Shown here piece after piece: positions 36,919 through 44,806 of a stretch of DNA of 64,000 nucleotides (the stretch's first letter is position 1; each line of letters opens with the position of its first letter). The DNA lies in contig NZ_JACJRJ010000010.1 in NCBI RefSeq assembly GCF_014697195.1, positions 62,001 through 126,000 of the forward strand. The letters run 5' to 3'. Source of the stretch: Cylindrospermum sp. FACHB-282. Lineage in GTDB: Bacteria; Cyanobacteriota; Cyanobacteriia; Cyanobacteriales; Nostocaceae. Both the position numbers and the translations under genes were made by a program. The notes beneath the pieces are model-generated. The model did not search any database. It was not told where the DNA came from and saw nothing but the letters and a program-made list of their open reading frames with translations.

Positions 36919-37557
36919 TTAGGGAGTGATTGCACCCTGAAACCAGGCCACAACACCATCTGCTAAAACTCGCGCTAATTTTTTTTGTTCATCGGTGTTG
37001 GCTATCCATTCAAATTCTTCGGGGTTAGTCATAAAACCCAGTTCCATGACTACTGATGGTGCTGTAGAGGGACGAGTTAGGGCTAAGTTATTCCAAAACA
37101 CCCCCATTGATGAACGTTCTAGCTGGTTAACTAGATAATTGTGGAGAAAAACGGCTAGGCTTTGGGCTTGGGAATGATACCAAAAAGTTCTAATACCTTT
37201 GGTATTTTCTGCATCTCCGTCCTCAGGTACTGCTGTGTAATGTATAGTTAGAGCGATCGCTGGTTGTTGTTGATCGATCATAGCTTGGCGATCGGACAAC
37301 GCTATTTCTCTGTCATCTTCTCGCGTGATCACGACGATCGCACCTCGTTTAACCAATTCATCACGCAGCAACTTAGATACTGTCAGGCTAACATCTTTAG
37401 CTAAATATCCTGTTGGCCCAGCCGCGCCGGTTTCTTGTCCTCCGTGCCCTGGGTTCACTAAAATCTTAACACCAGATAAGGGTTGTAATTGTATCTGTGC
37501 AAAAGCTGGTGAAGAAATGAATATGGAACTGATCGCTAAACCTAAAATTGGTTTCAC
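36919..37557 (-). CDS. N-acetylmuramoyl-L-alanine amidase (Amidase_3) with a missing zinc ligand
   Basis: 212 aa with a signal peptide (cleavage after AFA, about residue 20), so exported to the periplasm. NPGHGG (His38) and HYTA (His106) supply zinc-binding histidines and MELGF (Glu172) the catalytic glutamate. The usual EKDVNL glutamate is replaced: the sequence reads GYLAKDVSL with alanine at residue 53. This could lower or abolish activity. It is cargo of element 2. Confidence 0.8.
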   Translation of the reverse strand: MKPILGLAISSIFISSPAFAQIQLQPLSGVKILVNPGHGGQETGAAGPTGYLAKDVSLTVSKLLRDELVKRGAIVVITREDDREIALSDRQAMIDQQQPAIALTIHYTAVPEDGDAENTKGIRTFWYHSQAQSLAVFLHNYLVNQLERSSMGVFWNNLALTRPSTAPSVVMELGFMTNPEEFEWIANTDEQKKLARVLADGVVAWFQGAITP

Positions 37558-37587
37558 TTATTTATCTAGACTCCTAATAAAATCAGC

Positions 37588-37615
37588 ATCTCTATAGTTC
37601 CACAGGTTTCAGGAC
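37588..37615 (+). repeat. 28-bp direct repeat, copy 1
   Basis: One mismatch to copy 2 at 37853-37880. The two copies bracket the small gene at 37609-37827; the gene's last codons lie in copy 1. Confidence 0.85.
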
Positions 37616-37827
37616 GCTGTATGCTTTTGCTCGTCCGATTCTAGTAGTTGAGCAAGTTGATGTGCGGCAGCATGGGAATTAAGCGGTGACGAAATAGGAT
37701 AGGTTGCTCCTTGTTCTAATGATGGTTCTTCATCTCTAGATAATTCGGAAACTAGAAACTGCATTACTTTTAGTTTATCTGCACGAGTGAGATTTCGCCG
37801 GGTAGGAAATAGTTCTATAGCGTTCAT
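37609..37827 (-). CDS. Small hypothetical protein, possibly antitoxin-like
   Basis: 72 aa. The N-terminal helix (RRNLTRADKLKVMQFLVSEL) resembles small cyanobacterial proteins that often precede PIN or RelE toxins, but no toxin gene follows. It is flanked by a 28-bp direct repeat. Confidence 0.5.
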   Translation of the reverse strand: MNAIELFPTRRNLTRADKLKVMQFLVSELSRDEEPSLEQGATYPISSPLNSHAAAHQLAQLLESDEQKHTAS

Positions 37828-37852
37828 AATTGTTAGGTTGGAAAGGATACAA

Positions 37853-37880
37853 TATCTCTATTGTTCCACAGGTTTCAGGA
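37853..37880 (+). repeat. 28-bp direct repeat, copy 2
   Basis: Partner of 37588-37615, 265 bp apart start to start. Confidence 0.85.
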
Positions 37881-37956
37881 CACTGGGGGGTCAGCTTTGG
37901 ATATTTGGGATTATAGTGCGATGGCTGTTTAGAATTTGAATGTATGATCGCTAAGG

Positions 37957-38616
37957 CTATTTCTCATCTTGAATCCAACTTGGATTAACTAGATCAATAA
38001 AAACATTTCCCAACCACGGCTCATTAAGTGAAGGATTTATCATATCTGGTGATCCACCGAAAACAGCCCGCACTCGACGTAGAATATCAATTCTCTCTTG
38101 TAATTTCAAGATAATATATTGATGTTCGCGAGGAAGAACTTTGTAATGACTCCATATTGCAAAGATATGTTGAGTTAGTGCTGGAGAACAAGCAAACCAC
38201 TCACCTTGCCGTCTGTCAGATTCAAACATTTTGTGACGTATTCGCTCCAATTCAAACCCTCCAGGTTCAAGCGCATGAATTATAAGCTGTCCAGAAGTTC
38301 CAGTTCGTAGATTCTGTAATCGACGAAGAATGTTTTTAGTTCTTCCAATTTTAACTTGAAGTCCAGAGTATGGATGAGCACCTGTAGGTGGCCCAGCCCA
38401 AGTTTCTGGCACAGCAAGAATGTAGTATATACTCTCAACAGTTCCAGATGGACAATTTTGAAACCAATAAATCCATTTACGTGCATCTTCTGTAGCTTGC
38501 TCTTGTGTAGGATACTTATGTGTGGAATAAAATATCTCTAGTTCCGGGTCACTAACTTCTCCAAAGTAATGAGCAGAGTCATCGCTTTTAATCTCTGTCT
38601 TGAACATTTTTAACAC
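37957..38616 (-). CDS. GIY-YIG (T5orf172-like) nuclease family protein
   Basis: 219 aa. YYILAVP with a long insertion, then LQVKIGRTKNILRRLQNLR (about residues 85-105), ELERIRHKMFESDRRQGEWF (about 122-142) form the GIY-YIG core of the T5orf172/Mug113 type. The role is unknown; such proteins occur on phages and mobile DNA. Both nifD elements in this window carry a GIY-YIG protein, of different subtypes. Confidence 0.75.
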   Translation of the reverse strand: MLKMFKTEIKSDDSAHYFGEVSDPELEIFYSTHKYPTQEQATEDARKWIYWFQNCPSGTVESIYYILAVPETWAGPPTGAHPYSGLQVKIGRTKNILRRLQNLRTGTSGQLIIHALEPGGFELERIRHKMFESDRRQGEWFACSPALTQHIFAIWSHYKVLPREHQYIILKLQERIDILRRVRAVFGGSPDMINPSLNEPWLGNVFIDLVNPSWIQDEK

Positions 38617-38640
38617 TTTATATATTTTAACAATGCTTAT

Positions 38641-38778
38641 CTAACAACTTTTGAAACAACCTATCAGATGCCCAAAAAGATATGTTTTTAAGACATTGAG
38701 ATTAGTAAATTCAGCCGGAAGTTCAATTTTGATAATTTTATCAATACCAATATGCGTTTTAATATTCATACTTTCCAT
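38641..38778 (-). CDS. Short antitoxin-like peptide (45 aa), possibly truncated
   Basis: An open frame with an AGGAGG ribosome-binding site 7 bp before the ATG at 38778. It starts MESMNIKTHIGIDKIIKIELP, like the N-terminus of small AbrB/DUF104-type antitoxins, then diverges after about 30 residues and ends FGHLIGCFKSC. It may be the surviving front end of a toxin-antitoxin pair. Confidence 0.5.
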   Translation of the reverse strand: MESMNIKTHIGIDKIIKIELPAEFTNLNVLKTYLFGHLIGCFKSC

Positions 38779-38892
38779 AGACTGACCTCCTAGTTTATTA
38801 TGTTATTACTAACTCGCATGAAAAGTTTTGACAATTGTTCACTAATAAATTATACTACATTACATACAAATGTGTTTATTGCTTAACAAAAA

Positions 38893-40272
38893 TCAACTAC
38901 GCTTATAAACCATCTCCATCTTTAGTTTTTCAACCTCCAACTGTAACCTCTCATTCTCCATACTCAACTTTGCATTATCCTCTTTAATCAAATCAACTTC
39001 ATTCCGCTTATTTAAAGCTTGATTAATCGCTAACTTCCGCATATCTAGGGAGAACCAACGCTGATATGTTTGAGTGTGAACTTGCACACCATGCCCCAAA
39101 TTATCCGCCGCTGCCTTGATTGGAATTCCTAGAATATGCGCTCGAATTGCCCAAGCGTGACGTAAATCATAGGGTTTAAAATCTAAACCGATTTTTCTAA
39201 ACCACCAACTAATTCTCTGGATTAATGCCGTTATTTCCGCATGATTATTTTTGTCTTTTTTACTAATTGCCGTTGCTAGCATGTCTAAATATTTAGGATT
39301 TATTAAATCAAATTCCTCAATCCATTGTTTATATAACGGTAAAGCTTCTCTTTCGCCGGTTTTGCAATCTTTATCGACTTTCCAGGTTAAATCTAAATTT
39401 TCTGGGCTTAACCACCAATCAATATCAGGATTAATAAAAAGTTCCCGTGGACGTAAACCAAAAACAGCTAACATTCCATAAGTCCAGCGCCAAAGTTGCC
39501 AGCTATCTTTAACATTTCCATTAACTTGCTTACCTCTGTTAGTCAGGTAAATTTCAAACTTGAAAAATCCCGCTGAGATTTCTGCATCTGTAGGTATGTT
39601 GCGGGAATTATTTTCAGGCATTTTGGAAAACTGAGATAAATCAATTTTGATTTTGAATGTCGTGCAAAAGGCAGATATAGCTCTGGCTGCATTATATCTC
39701 GCCCATTCTTTATCAATTTTTTCAATTGAATTAATTAGATTTGCCGCAGTTGCTAAATCTTGGGGGTTGGTGTGGCGTTTTGTCCGGGAAAAATAATAAA
39801 AAAACGTATGTTCGCTTTTGGTAGTGCGTTTGTGAGTTTTAAAATACTCTGCTTCAAATTGTTCGAGTAATTCACCTATGGTGGCAGAGTTCTTTTTAAT
39901 TGCCTCATTTCCTAAATATTTATCATTCCATTCAAAGCTTTTTCGAGCAATTAACTTTCCTAATTCATAAGCTTCTTCTTCAGCGGTTTTTAGTCCATCG
40001 AAGTTAGCGGGAATATTCAAAGTGATATTGTATTGTTTTCTCCCAGTACCCCTGATATCCTTGTCTCCCGGTTTAATTGGTAAGGTAGCGCGTAGTTGCA
40101 GAGATCCGTTTGATTCCCGAATTGTTACCCTTGTCTTTGCAGACTTCAACCGCAGATTTACCTGCTCTAATTCCAGTGTTAATTTTGTTATCATCATGTT
40201 CTCTTTGTAGTGATTGCAGACTTGAGCAAAAAAAACTGCGTCGGTAGATGAAATAGGCTCTAAGTCTGCCAA
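38893..40272 (-). CDS. xisA: XisA-like tyrosine site-specific recombinase of element 2
   Basis: 459 aa from a TTG at 40272 (ATG at 40197 would give 434 aa). The catalytic set is FGLRPRELF, YDLRHAWAIRAH (tyrosine for histidine), GHG and QTYQRWF, with a C-terminal coiled coil. It is closely like XisA of Anabaena PCC 7120 and clearly related to the element 1 enzyme (shared PIKPGDxDxxGTG, IPANxDGLxTAEEEA, LGKLIARKxFEWNDKYLG). Directly upstream the DNA still encodes YQQA in the same frame, but a stop and a small insertion cut off the usual N-terminus. Confidence 0.93.
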   Translation of the reverse strand: MADLEPISSTDAVFFAQVCNHYKENMMITKLTLELEQVNLRLKSAKTRVTIRESNGSLQLRATLPIKPGDKDIRGTGRKQYNITLNIPANFDGLKTAEEEAYELGKLIARKSFEWNDKYLGNEAIKKNSATIGELLEQFEAEYFKTHKRTTKSEHTFFYYFSRTKRHTNPQDLATAANLINSIEKIDKEWARYNAARAISAFCTTFKIKIDLSQFSKMPENNSRNIPTDAEISAGFFKFEIYLTNRGKQVNGNVKDSWQLWRWTYGMLAVFGLRPRELFINPDIDWWLSPENLDLTWKVDKDCKTGEREALPLYKQWIEEFDLINPKYLDMLATAISKKDKNNHAEITALIQRISWWFRKIGLDFKPYDLRHAWAIRAHILGIPIKAAADNLGHGVQVHTQTYQRWFSLDMRKLAINQALNKRNEVDLIKEDNAKLSMENERLQLEVEKLKMEMVYKRS

Positions 40273-40372
40273 AGCTTGCTGATATCGTGTCCGTTTGACC
40301 TACTTAGTTTTTTACGTCCTGGTTATACATCGCTCTGAGGGGGAATTCAATATTCAAAAAAGCATTTCTTCT

Positions 40373-40495
40373 AGGACTTACGCAACTGGCATATTATTTT
40401 AAGTTTGTAGTGAGGACTTTAGTCCTCAAAATAAGGGCTGAAGCCCTTACTACAAGCAAAAAATTTTTATTTTTTGTGACACTTGCGTAAGTCCT
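40373..40495. repeat. MITE-like element with AGGACTTACGCAA arms
   Basis: 13-bp perfect terminal inverted repeats at 40373-40385 and 40483-40495, 123 bp in all, with internal hairpins (GGACTTTAGTCC and AGGGCTGAAGCCCT). It sits between the recombinase gene and the right end of element 2. A relative with the same arms is at 44619-44716. Confidence 0.85.
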
Positions 40496-40537
40496 GTCTT
40501 CATTTTGAATTTTGAATTTTGAATTTTGAATTGCTTA

Positions 40538-40554
40538 TTAGCCTATATTTAGCC
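40538..40554 (+). repeat. Paired TTAGCC motifs, right end of element 2
   Basis: TTAGCC at 40538-40543 and 40549-40554, 11 bp apart, 95 bp before the right core. A one-base shorter variant of the TTAAGCC pairs at the other ends. A TTTGAAT tandem run (about 40503-40531) precedes it. Confidence 0.5.
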
Positions 40555-40648
40555 TAAAAATAAATGTGTTATCGGCAAACAATGTTTAGCACTGACACTG
40601 CTTACTGCAAACATAAAGCTGTTTAAAACTATTAAATCATCAAAAGAA

Positions 40649-40655
40649 TACTCCG
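40649..40655 (+). repeat. Right core site of element 2 (TACTCCG)
   Basis: Direct repeat of 30857-30863; the wider 11-mer has two mismatches to the left site. Confidence 0.88.
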
Positions 40656-40801
40656 GCCCTTATCACGGTTACGACGGATTTGCTATTTTCGCTCGTGACA
40701 TGGATTTGGCTCTTAACAGCCCCACATGGGGATTAATCGGCGCTCCTTGGAATAAGAAAGCTACAGCTAAAGCCACAGCTAAAGCTACAGCTAAAGCCTA
40801 G
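40656..40801 (+). CDS. nifD: nifD, last part
   Basis: Continues from the second excision: [20 protein letters not shown] then [12 protein letters not shown], the conserved NifD end, followed by an extra tail [15 protein letters not shown] made of near-identical 12-bp repeats. Stop TAG at 40799-40801. With both elements removed, nifD is 1,509 bp (502 aa), close to the usual size for Nostoc. In unexcised DNA this piece has no start. Confidence 0.93.
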
Positions 40802-41044
40802 GAACTGGGAGTAGGGGCGGGGTTACCCCGTCCGTACAGGGATAGCTTGGGGTGTTTATCACCCCAGGGAGAGTTGGAAATTCAAAATTAAAAATTCAAA
40901 GTTCAAAGTTTTGAATTTTGCATCTTGAGTTTTGAGTTGTATTTCTACTTTCACCCAAAAAAGGCGGGGAAACCTCACCCCTAGGACTTCCACAGCACCT
41001 CCTCATTCCCGGTAAGAAACTACAGCAAGCTTGGAGATATAGAA

Positions 41045-42580
41045 ATGCCACAAAATCCAGAAAAGATTCAAGATCACGTCGAGTTATTCCACCAACCGGA
41101 ATATCAGCAGTTATTTGAAAACAAAAAGCAGTTTGAAAACGGTCACAGCCCCGAAGAAGTACAAAGGGTTGCAGAATGGACGAAGTCTTGGGAATATCGT
41201 GAAAAGAACTTCGCTCGTGAAGCTTTAACCGTTAACCCTGCTAAAGGTTGCCAACCTTTAGGAGCTATCTTCGCTGCTGTTGGATTTGAAGGCACTCTGC
41301 CTTTCGTTCAAGGTTCTCAAGGTTGCGTGGCTTACTTCCGTACCCACCTAACCCGTCACTACAAAGAACCATTCTCTGGTGTGTCTTCTTCAATGACTGA
41401 AGATGCAGCCGTCTTTGGTGGACTGCAAAACATGATTGATGGGTTGGCTAACTCTTACCAACTCTACAAGCCAAAAATGATTGCTGTCTGCACCACCTGT
41501 ATGGCAGAAGTAATTGGGGATGACTTGCAAGCGTTCATCAACAACGCTAAGAGTGCTGGTTCAGTTCCTCAAGATTTCCCAGTACCTTATGCTCACACTC
41601 CTAGCTTTGTCGGTTCCCACATCACGGGTTACGACAATATGCTCAAGGGTATTCTTTCTAACCTGACAGCAGGCAAGAAGAAGGCAACCAGCAACGGCAA
41701 AATCAACTTCATTCCTGGGTTTGATACCTATGTTGGCAACAACCGGGAAATCAAGCGGATTGCTGGTTTGTTCGGTTTTGACTACACAATTTTGGCTGAC
41801 AACAGCGACTACCTAGATTCACCTAACACTGGTGAATTTGATATGTATCCAGGTGGTACAAAGCTGGAAGATGCAGCAGATTCAATCAATGCTAAGGCAA
41901 CGATCGCACTGCAAGCACACTCCACCCCCAAAACCCGCGAATACATCGCCAAAGAGTGGAAGCAACCAGTTACAGTTTGCCGTCCTTGGGGTATCAAGGC
42001 TACTGACGAGTTCTTGATGAAACTCAGCGAACTGTCTGGAACACCAATTCCTGAAGAATTGGAAATTGAACGTGGTCGCGCAGTTGATGCGATGACTGAC
42101 TCCCACTCTTGGGTACACGGCAAGCGCTTTGCTATCTACGGTGAACCTGATTTAGTTTACAGCGTTGTTGGCTTCATGCTAGAAATGGGCGCTGAACCAG
42201 TGCACATCTTGGTTAACAACTCCAATGAAGTGTTCGAGAAAGAACTGCAAGCGATGCTAGATGCTAGCCCCTTCGGTAAGAACGCCACAATCTGGGGTGG
42301 TAAAGACCTGTGGCACATGCGTTCATTGATGTTCACCGAACCTGTTGACCTGTTGATTGGTAACTCCTATGGTAAGTACCTATGGCGTGACACCAAGACT
42401 CCTTTAGTGAGAATTGGTTACCCCATCATGGATCGCCACCACTTACACCGCTACTCCACCATCGGTTATCAAGGTGTGATCAACTTGCTCAACTGGATTG
42501 TCAACACAATCTTCGATGACATCGACCACAACACCAACATTCCTTCTAAGACCGATATTTCTTACGACTTGATTCGTTAA
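41045..42580 (+). CDS. nifK: Nitrogenase MoFe protein beta chain
   Basis: 511 aa, the beta subunit that pairs with NifD and shares the P-cluster. P-cluster cysteines are in [21 protein letters not shown] and [16 protein letters not shown] lies about 9 bp before the ATG. In vegetative DNA it is about 21 kb from the nifH start, so strong expression from the nifH promoter should require both excisions. Confidence 0.98.
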   Translation: MPQNPEKIQDHVELFHQPEYQQLFENKKQFENGHSPEEVQRVAEWTKSWEYREKNFAREALTVNPAKGCQPLGAIFAAVGFEGTLPFVQGSQGCVAYFRTHLTRHYKEPFSGVSSSMTEDAAVFGGLQNMIDGLANSYQLYKPKMIAVCTTCMAEVIGDDLQAFINNAKSAGSVPQDFPVPYAHTPSFVGSHITGYDNMLKGILSNLTAGKKKATSNGKINFIPGFDTYVGNNREIKRIAGLFGFDYTILADNSDYLDSPNTGEFDMYPGGTKLEDAADSINAKATIALQAHSTPKTREYIAKEWKQPVTVCRPWGIKATDEFLMKLSELSGTPIPEELEIERGRAVDAMTDSHSWVHGKRFAIYGEPDLVYSVVGFMLEMGAEPVHILVNNSNEVFEKELQAMLDASPFGKNATIWGGKDLWHMRSLMFTEPVDLLIGNSYGKYLWRDTKTPLVRIGYPIMDRHHLHRYSTIGYQGVINLLNWIVNTIFDDIDHNTNIPSKTDISYDLIR

Positions 42581-42610
42581 GAATCAGGACTTACGGAACT
42601 GGCATGGCTT

Positions 42611-42677
42611 TGTAGGGTGCGTCAGATATCAAAAATCTGTTGATACTAACCAATTTATCGGTCTGACGCACCCTACA
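42611..42677. repeat. MITE-like hairpin, second TGTAGGGTGCGTCAGA copy
   Basis: 16-bp arms at 42611-42626 and 42662-42677 around about 35 bp. Same arms as 33050-33115 but another centre. An AGGACTTACG half-arm lies just before it (42591). Confidence 0.85.
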
Positions 42678-42720
42678 ATCTTATCAACTAAAAATAGGGG
42701 AGGGGAAATAGACACTTTCT

Positions 42721-42762
42721 ATTCCCTATTCCCTATTACCCATTACCCATTACCCATTACCT
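42721..42762 (+). repeat. Tandem heptamer repeat ATTCCCT/ATTACCC x6
   Basis: Two ATTCCCT, three ATTACCC and one ATTACCT units directly upstream of the Mo-nitrogenase C-terminal-domain gene. Confidence 0.85.
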
Positions 42763-42781
42763 ATTCTCGAATTTATATCAG

Positions 42782-43108
42782 ATGGAATCTACTACTCATT
42801 CTCACTCTCACTCTAATTACTCTCCACCTAATATAGGACAAAGAAATTCTGGGGGTATTCTCAATCCTTTGCGACGTTTGGTGGATGGAATCCCGGTTAA
42901 GAATTCTCGTTTCGCTCATCTAGTTTGTCAGGTTATTCCTTGCTGTTGCCCCTTTGAGCGCAGTATTCAAGTATTTGGGCGGACTTTCGATATCCCACCA
43001 CTGTGCAAACTCAATCCTTTGTATGACGAGTTTGTCGGTATGCGATTTCGGGCTTTATCTTATCTGGCTGATGATTGTGGTGAGGATATCACAAAATACA
43101 TTTGTTAG
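42782..43108 (+). CDS. Mo-dependent nitrogenase C-terminal domain protein
   Basis: 108 aa, starting with a histidine/serine-rich segment, then NPLRRLVDGIPVKNSRFAHLVCQVIPCCCPFER and CKLNPLYDEFVGMRFRALSYLADDCGED, the conserved family found in nif clusters of cyanobacteria between nifK and nifE. The role is unknown; the CCCPFER cysteines are strictly conserved in family members I recall. Same operon orientation as nifK. Confidence 0.88.
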   Translation: MESTTHSHSHSNYSPPNIGQRNSGGILNPLRRLVDGIPVKNSRFAHLVCQVIPCCCPFERSIQVFGRTFDIPPLCKLNPLYDEFVGMRFRALSYLADDCGEDITKYIC

Positions 43109-43231
43109 TCATTAGTTATTAGTCATTGGTCATTAGTCATTTGTTATGAGTTATTAGTTATGAGTTATTAGTTATTTTCACAACGAATGACTAATGATAA
43201 AAAACAACTTCTATTCAATATGAGAAGATAG

Positions 43232-44599
43232 ATGAAAATCACCCAAGGTAAAGTTAACGAGCTGCTTAGTGAGCCAGGATGCGAACATAATCAGCATAAA
43301 CAAGGAGAAAAGAAAAATAAGTCTTGCGCGCAACAAGCACAACCAGGTGCGGCTCAAGGGGGCTGTGCTTTTGATGGGGCGATGATTGCTTTAGTGCCAA
43401 TTACTGATGCTGCTCATTTAGTCCACGGGCCAATTGCCTGTGCTGGTAATTCCTGGGGTAGTCGTGGGAGTCTCTCTTCTGGCCCGCAGCTTTATAAGAT
43501 GGGCTTTACGACTGACTTGGGTGAAAATGATGTGATTTTCGGGGGCGAAAAAAAGCTTTATCAGGCGATTTTGCAACTTCAGAAACGCTATCAACCGGCG
43601 GCGGTGTTTGTTTACGCCACTTGTGTAACGGCTTTGATTGGTGATGATATCGATGCGGTTTGCAAAGCTGCGGCCCAAAAAACTGGCACTCCTGTAATCC
43701 CGGTAATTGCTCCAGGATTTATTGGTAGTAAAAATCTGGGTAACCGCTTTGGCGGTGAATCTTTGCTGGAATATGTAGTTGGCACTGCTGAACCAGAATT
43801 TACTACACCCTATGATATTAATTTAATCGGCGAGTACAACATCGCTGGAGAAATGTGGGGTGTGTTGCCGTTGTTAGAAAAGTTAGGCATTCGTGTCTTA
43901 TCAAAAATTACGGGTGATGCTCGCTACAATGAAATTCGTTACGCTCACCGTGCCAAGCTGAACGTGATGATTTGCTCACGGGCGCTGCTAAATATGGCGA
44001 GAAAGATGGAGGAGCGTTACGGCATCCCCTATATTGAAGAGTCTTTCTACGGCATCGATGATGTAAACCAGTGTTTGCGGAATATTGCCGCTAAATTGGG
44101 CGATGCTGATTTGCAGGAACGGACAGAAAAGCTGATTGCTGAAGAAACAGCGGCTTTAGATTTGGCGTTGGCTCCTTATCGCGATCGCCTCAAAGGTAAG
44201 CGGGTAGTGCTGTATACCGGCGGTGTCAAGAGTTGGTCAATTATCTCCGCTGCTAAAGACGTAGGGATAGAAGTTGTCGCCACCAGCACTCGCAAAAGTA
44301 CAGAAGAAGACAAAGCCAAGATTAAGAAATTAATCGGTCAAGATGGCATCATGCTGGAGAAGGGTAACGCCCAAGAATTGCTAGAACTGATTAAAGAAAC
44401 TAAAGCAGATATGCTGATTGCTGGGGGACGGAACCAGTACACCGCTCTAAAAGCGCGGATTCCCTTCCTCGATATTAACCAAGAACGCCACCATCCCTAT
44501 GCAGGTTACGTAGGCATGATTGAGATGGCGCGGGAATTGTACGAAGCCCTTTACAGTCCAGTGTGGGAGCAAATCCGCAAACCCGCACCTTGGGACTAA
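43232..44599 (+). CDS. nifE: FeMo-cofactor scaffold subunit NifE
   Basis: 455 aa, homologous to NifD; with NifN it forms the scaffold on which FeMo-co is completed. Cluster-binding cysteines in [22 protein letters not shown] and [12 protein letters not shown]. The ATG at 43232 follows GAGAAG. A 124-bp gap of TTAGTCA-type repeats precedes it. Confidence 0.97.
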   Translation: MKITQGKVNELLSEPGCEHNQHKQGEKKNKSCAQQAQPGAAQGGCAFDGAMIALVPITDAAHLVHGPIACAGNSWGSRGSLSSGPQLYKMGFTTDLGENDVIFGGEKKLYQAILQLQKRYQPAAVFVYATCVTALIGDDIDAVCKAAAQKTGTPVIPVIAPGFIGSKNLGNRFGGESLLEYVVGTAEPEFTTPYDINLIGEYNIAGEMWGVLPLLEKLGIRVLSKITGDARYNEIRYAHRAKLNVMICSRALLNMARKMEERYGIPYIEESFYGIDDVNQCLRNIAAKLGDADLQERTEKLIAEETAALDLALAPYRDRLKGKRVVLYTGGVKSWSIISAAKDVGIEVVATSTRKSTEEDKAKIKKLIGQDGIMLEKGNAQELLELIKETKADMLIAGGRNQYTALKARIPFLDINQERHHPYAGYVGMIEMARELYEALYSPVWEQIRKPAPWD

Positions 44600-44618
44600 G
44601 CAATTCAAAATTAAAAAC

Positions 44619-44716
44619 AGGACTTACGCAAGAACTCTCTCAAACCCTTCTTCCTTCTTCCTTCGTGTCCTTTGCGTCCTTTGCGGTTCGTTTAATCATG
44701 AATTTGCGTAAGTCCT
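44619..44716. repeat. MITE-like element with AGGACTTACGCAA arms
   Basis: Arms 44619-44631 and 44704-44716, 98 bp in all. The interior (CCTTCTTCC and TCCTTTGCG repeats) differs from the copy at 40373-40495. Confidence 0.85.
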
Positions 44717-44806
44717 AAAAATTAAAAATGAAGAATCTCAATTATGGGATTTGGCATTTTTAATTTGTGATTCTCCCCCTCCTTCCTGTCCCTTTGAAAT
44801 TCAATC

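Larger units (their letters stand above)
30857..40655 (+). mobile_element. nifD excision element 2 (9,792 bp core to core)
   Basis: Bounded by TACTCCG at 30857-30863 and 40649-40655. The left site lies in GGATTACTCCG, the 11-bp core reported for the nifD element of Anabaena PCC 7120; the right site reads AGAATACTCCG. Joining them gives [12 protein letters not shown], the normal NifD sequence. Cargo: a ParE-type toxin pair, a broken slipin, tRNA-like genes, an amidase, GIY-YIG protein, small unknown genes, and an XisA-like recombinase by the right end. Confidence 0.95.

Noticed and set aside
42591-42610. Complete MITE before the hairpin at 42611
   Set aside because: Only one AGGACTTACG arm is present, without a matching partner.
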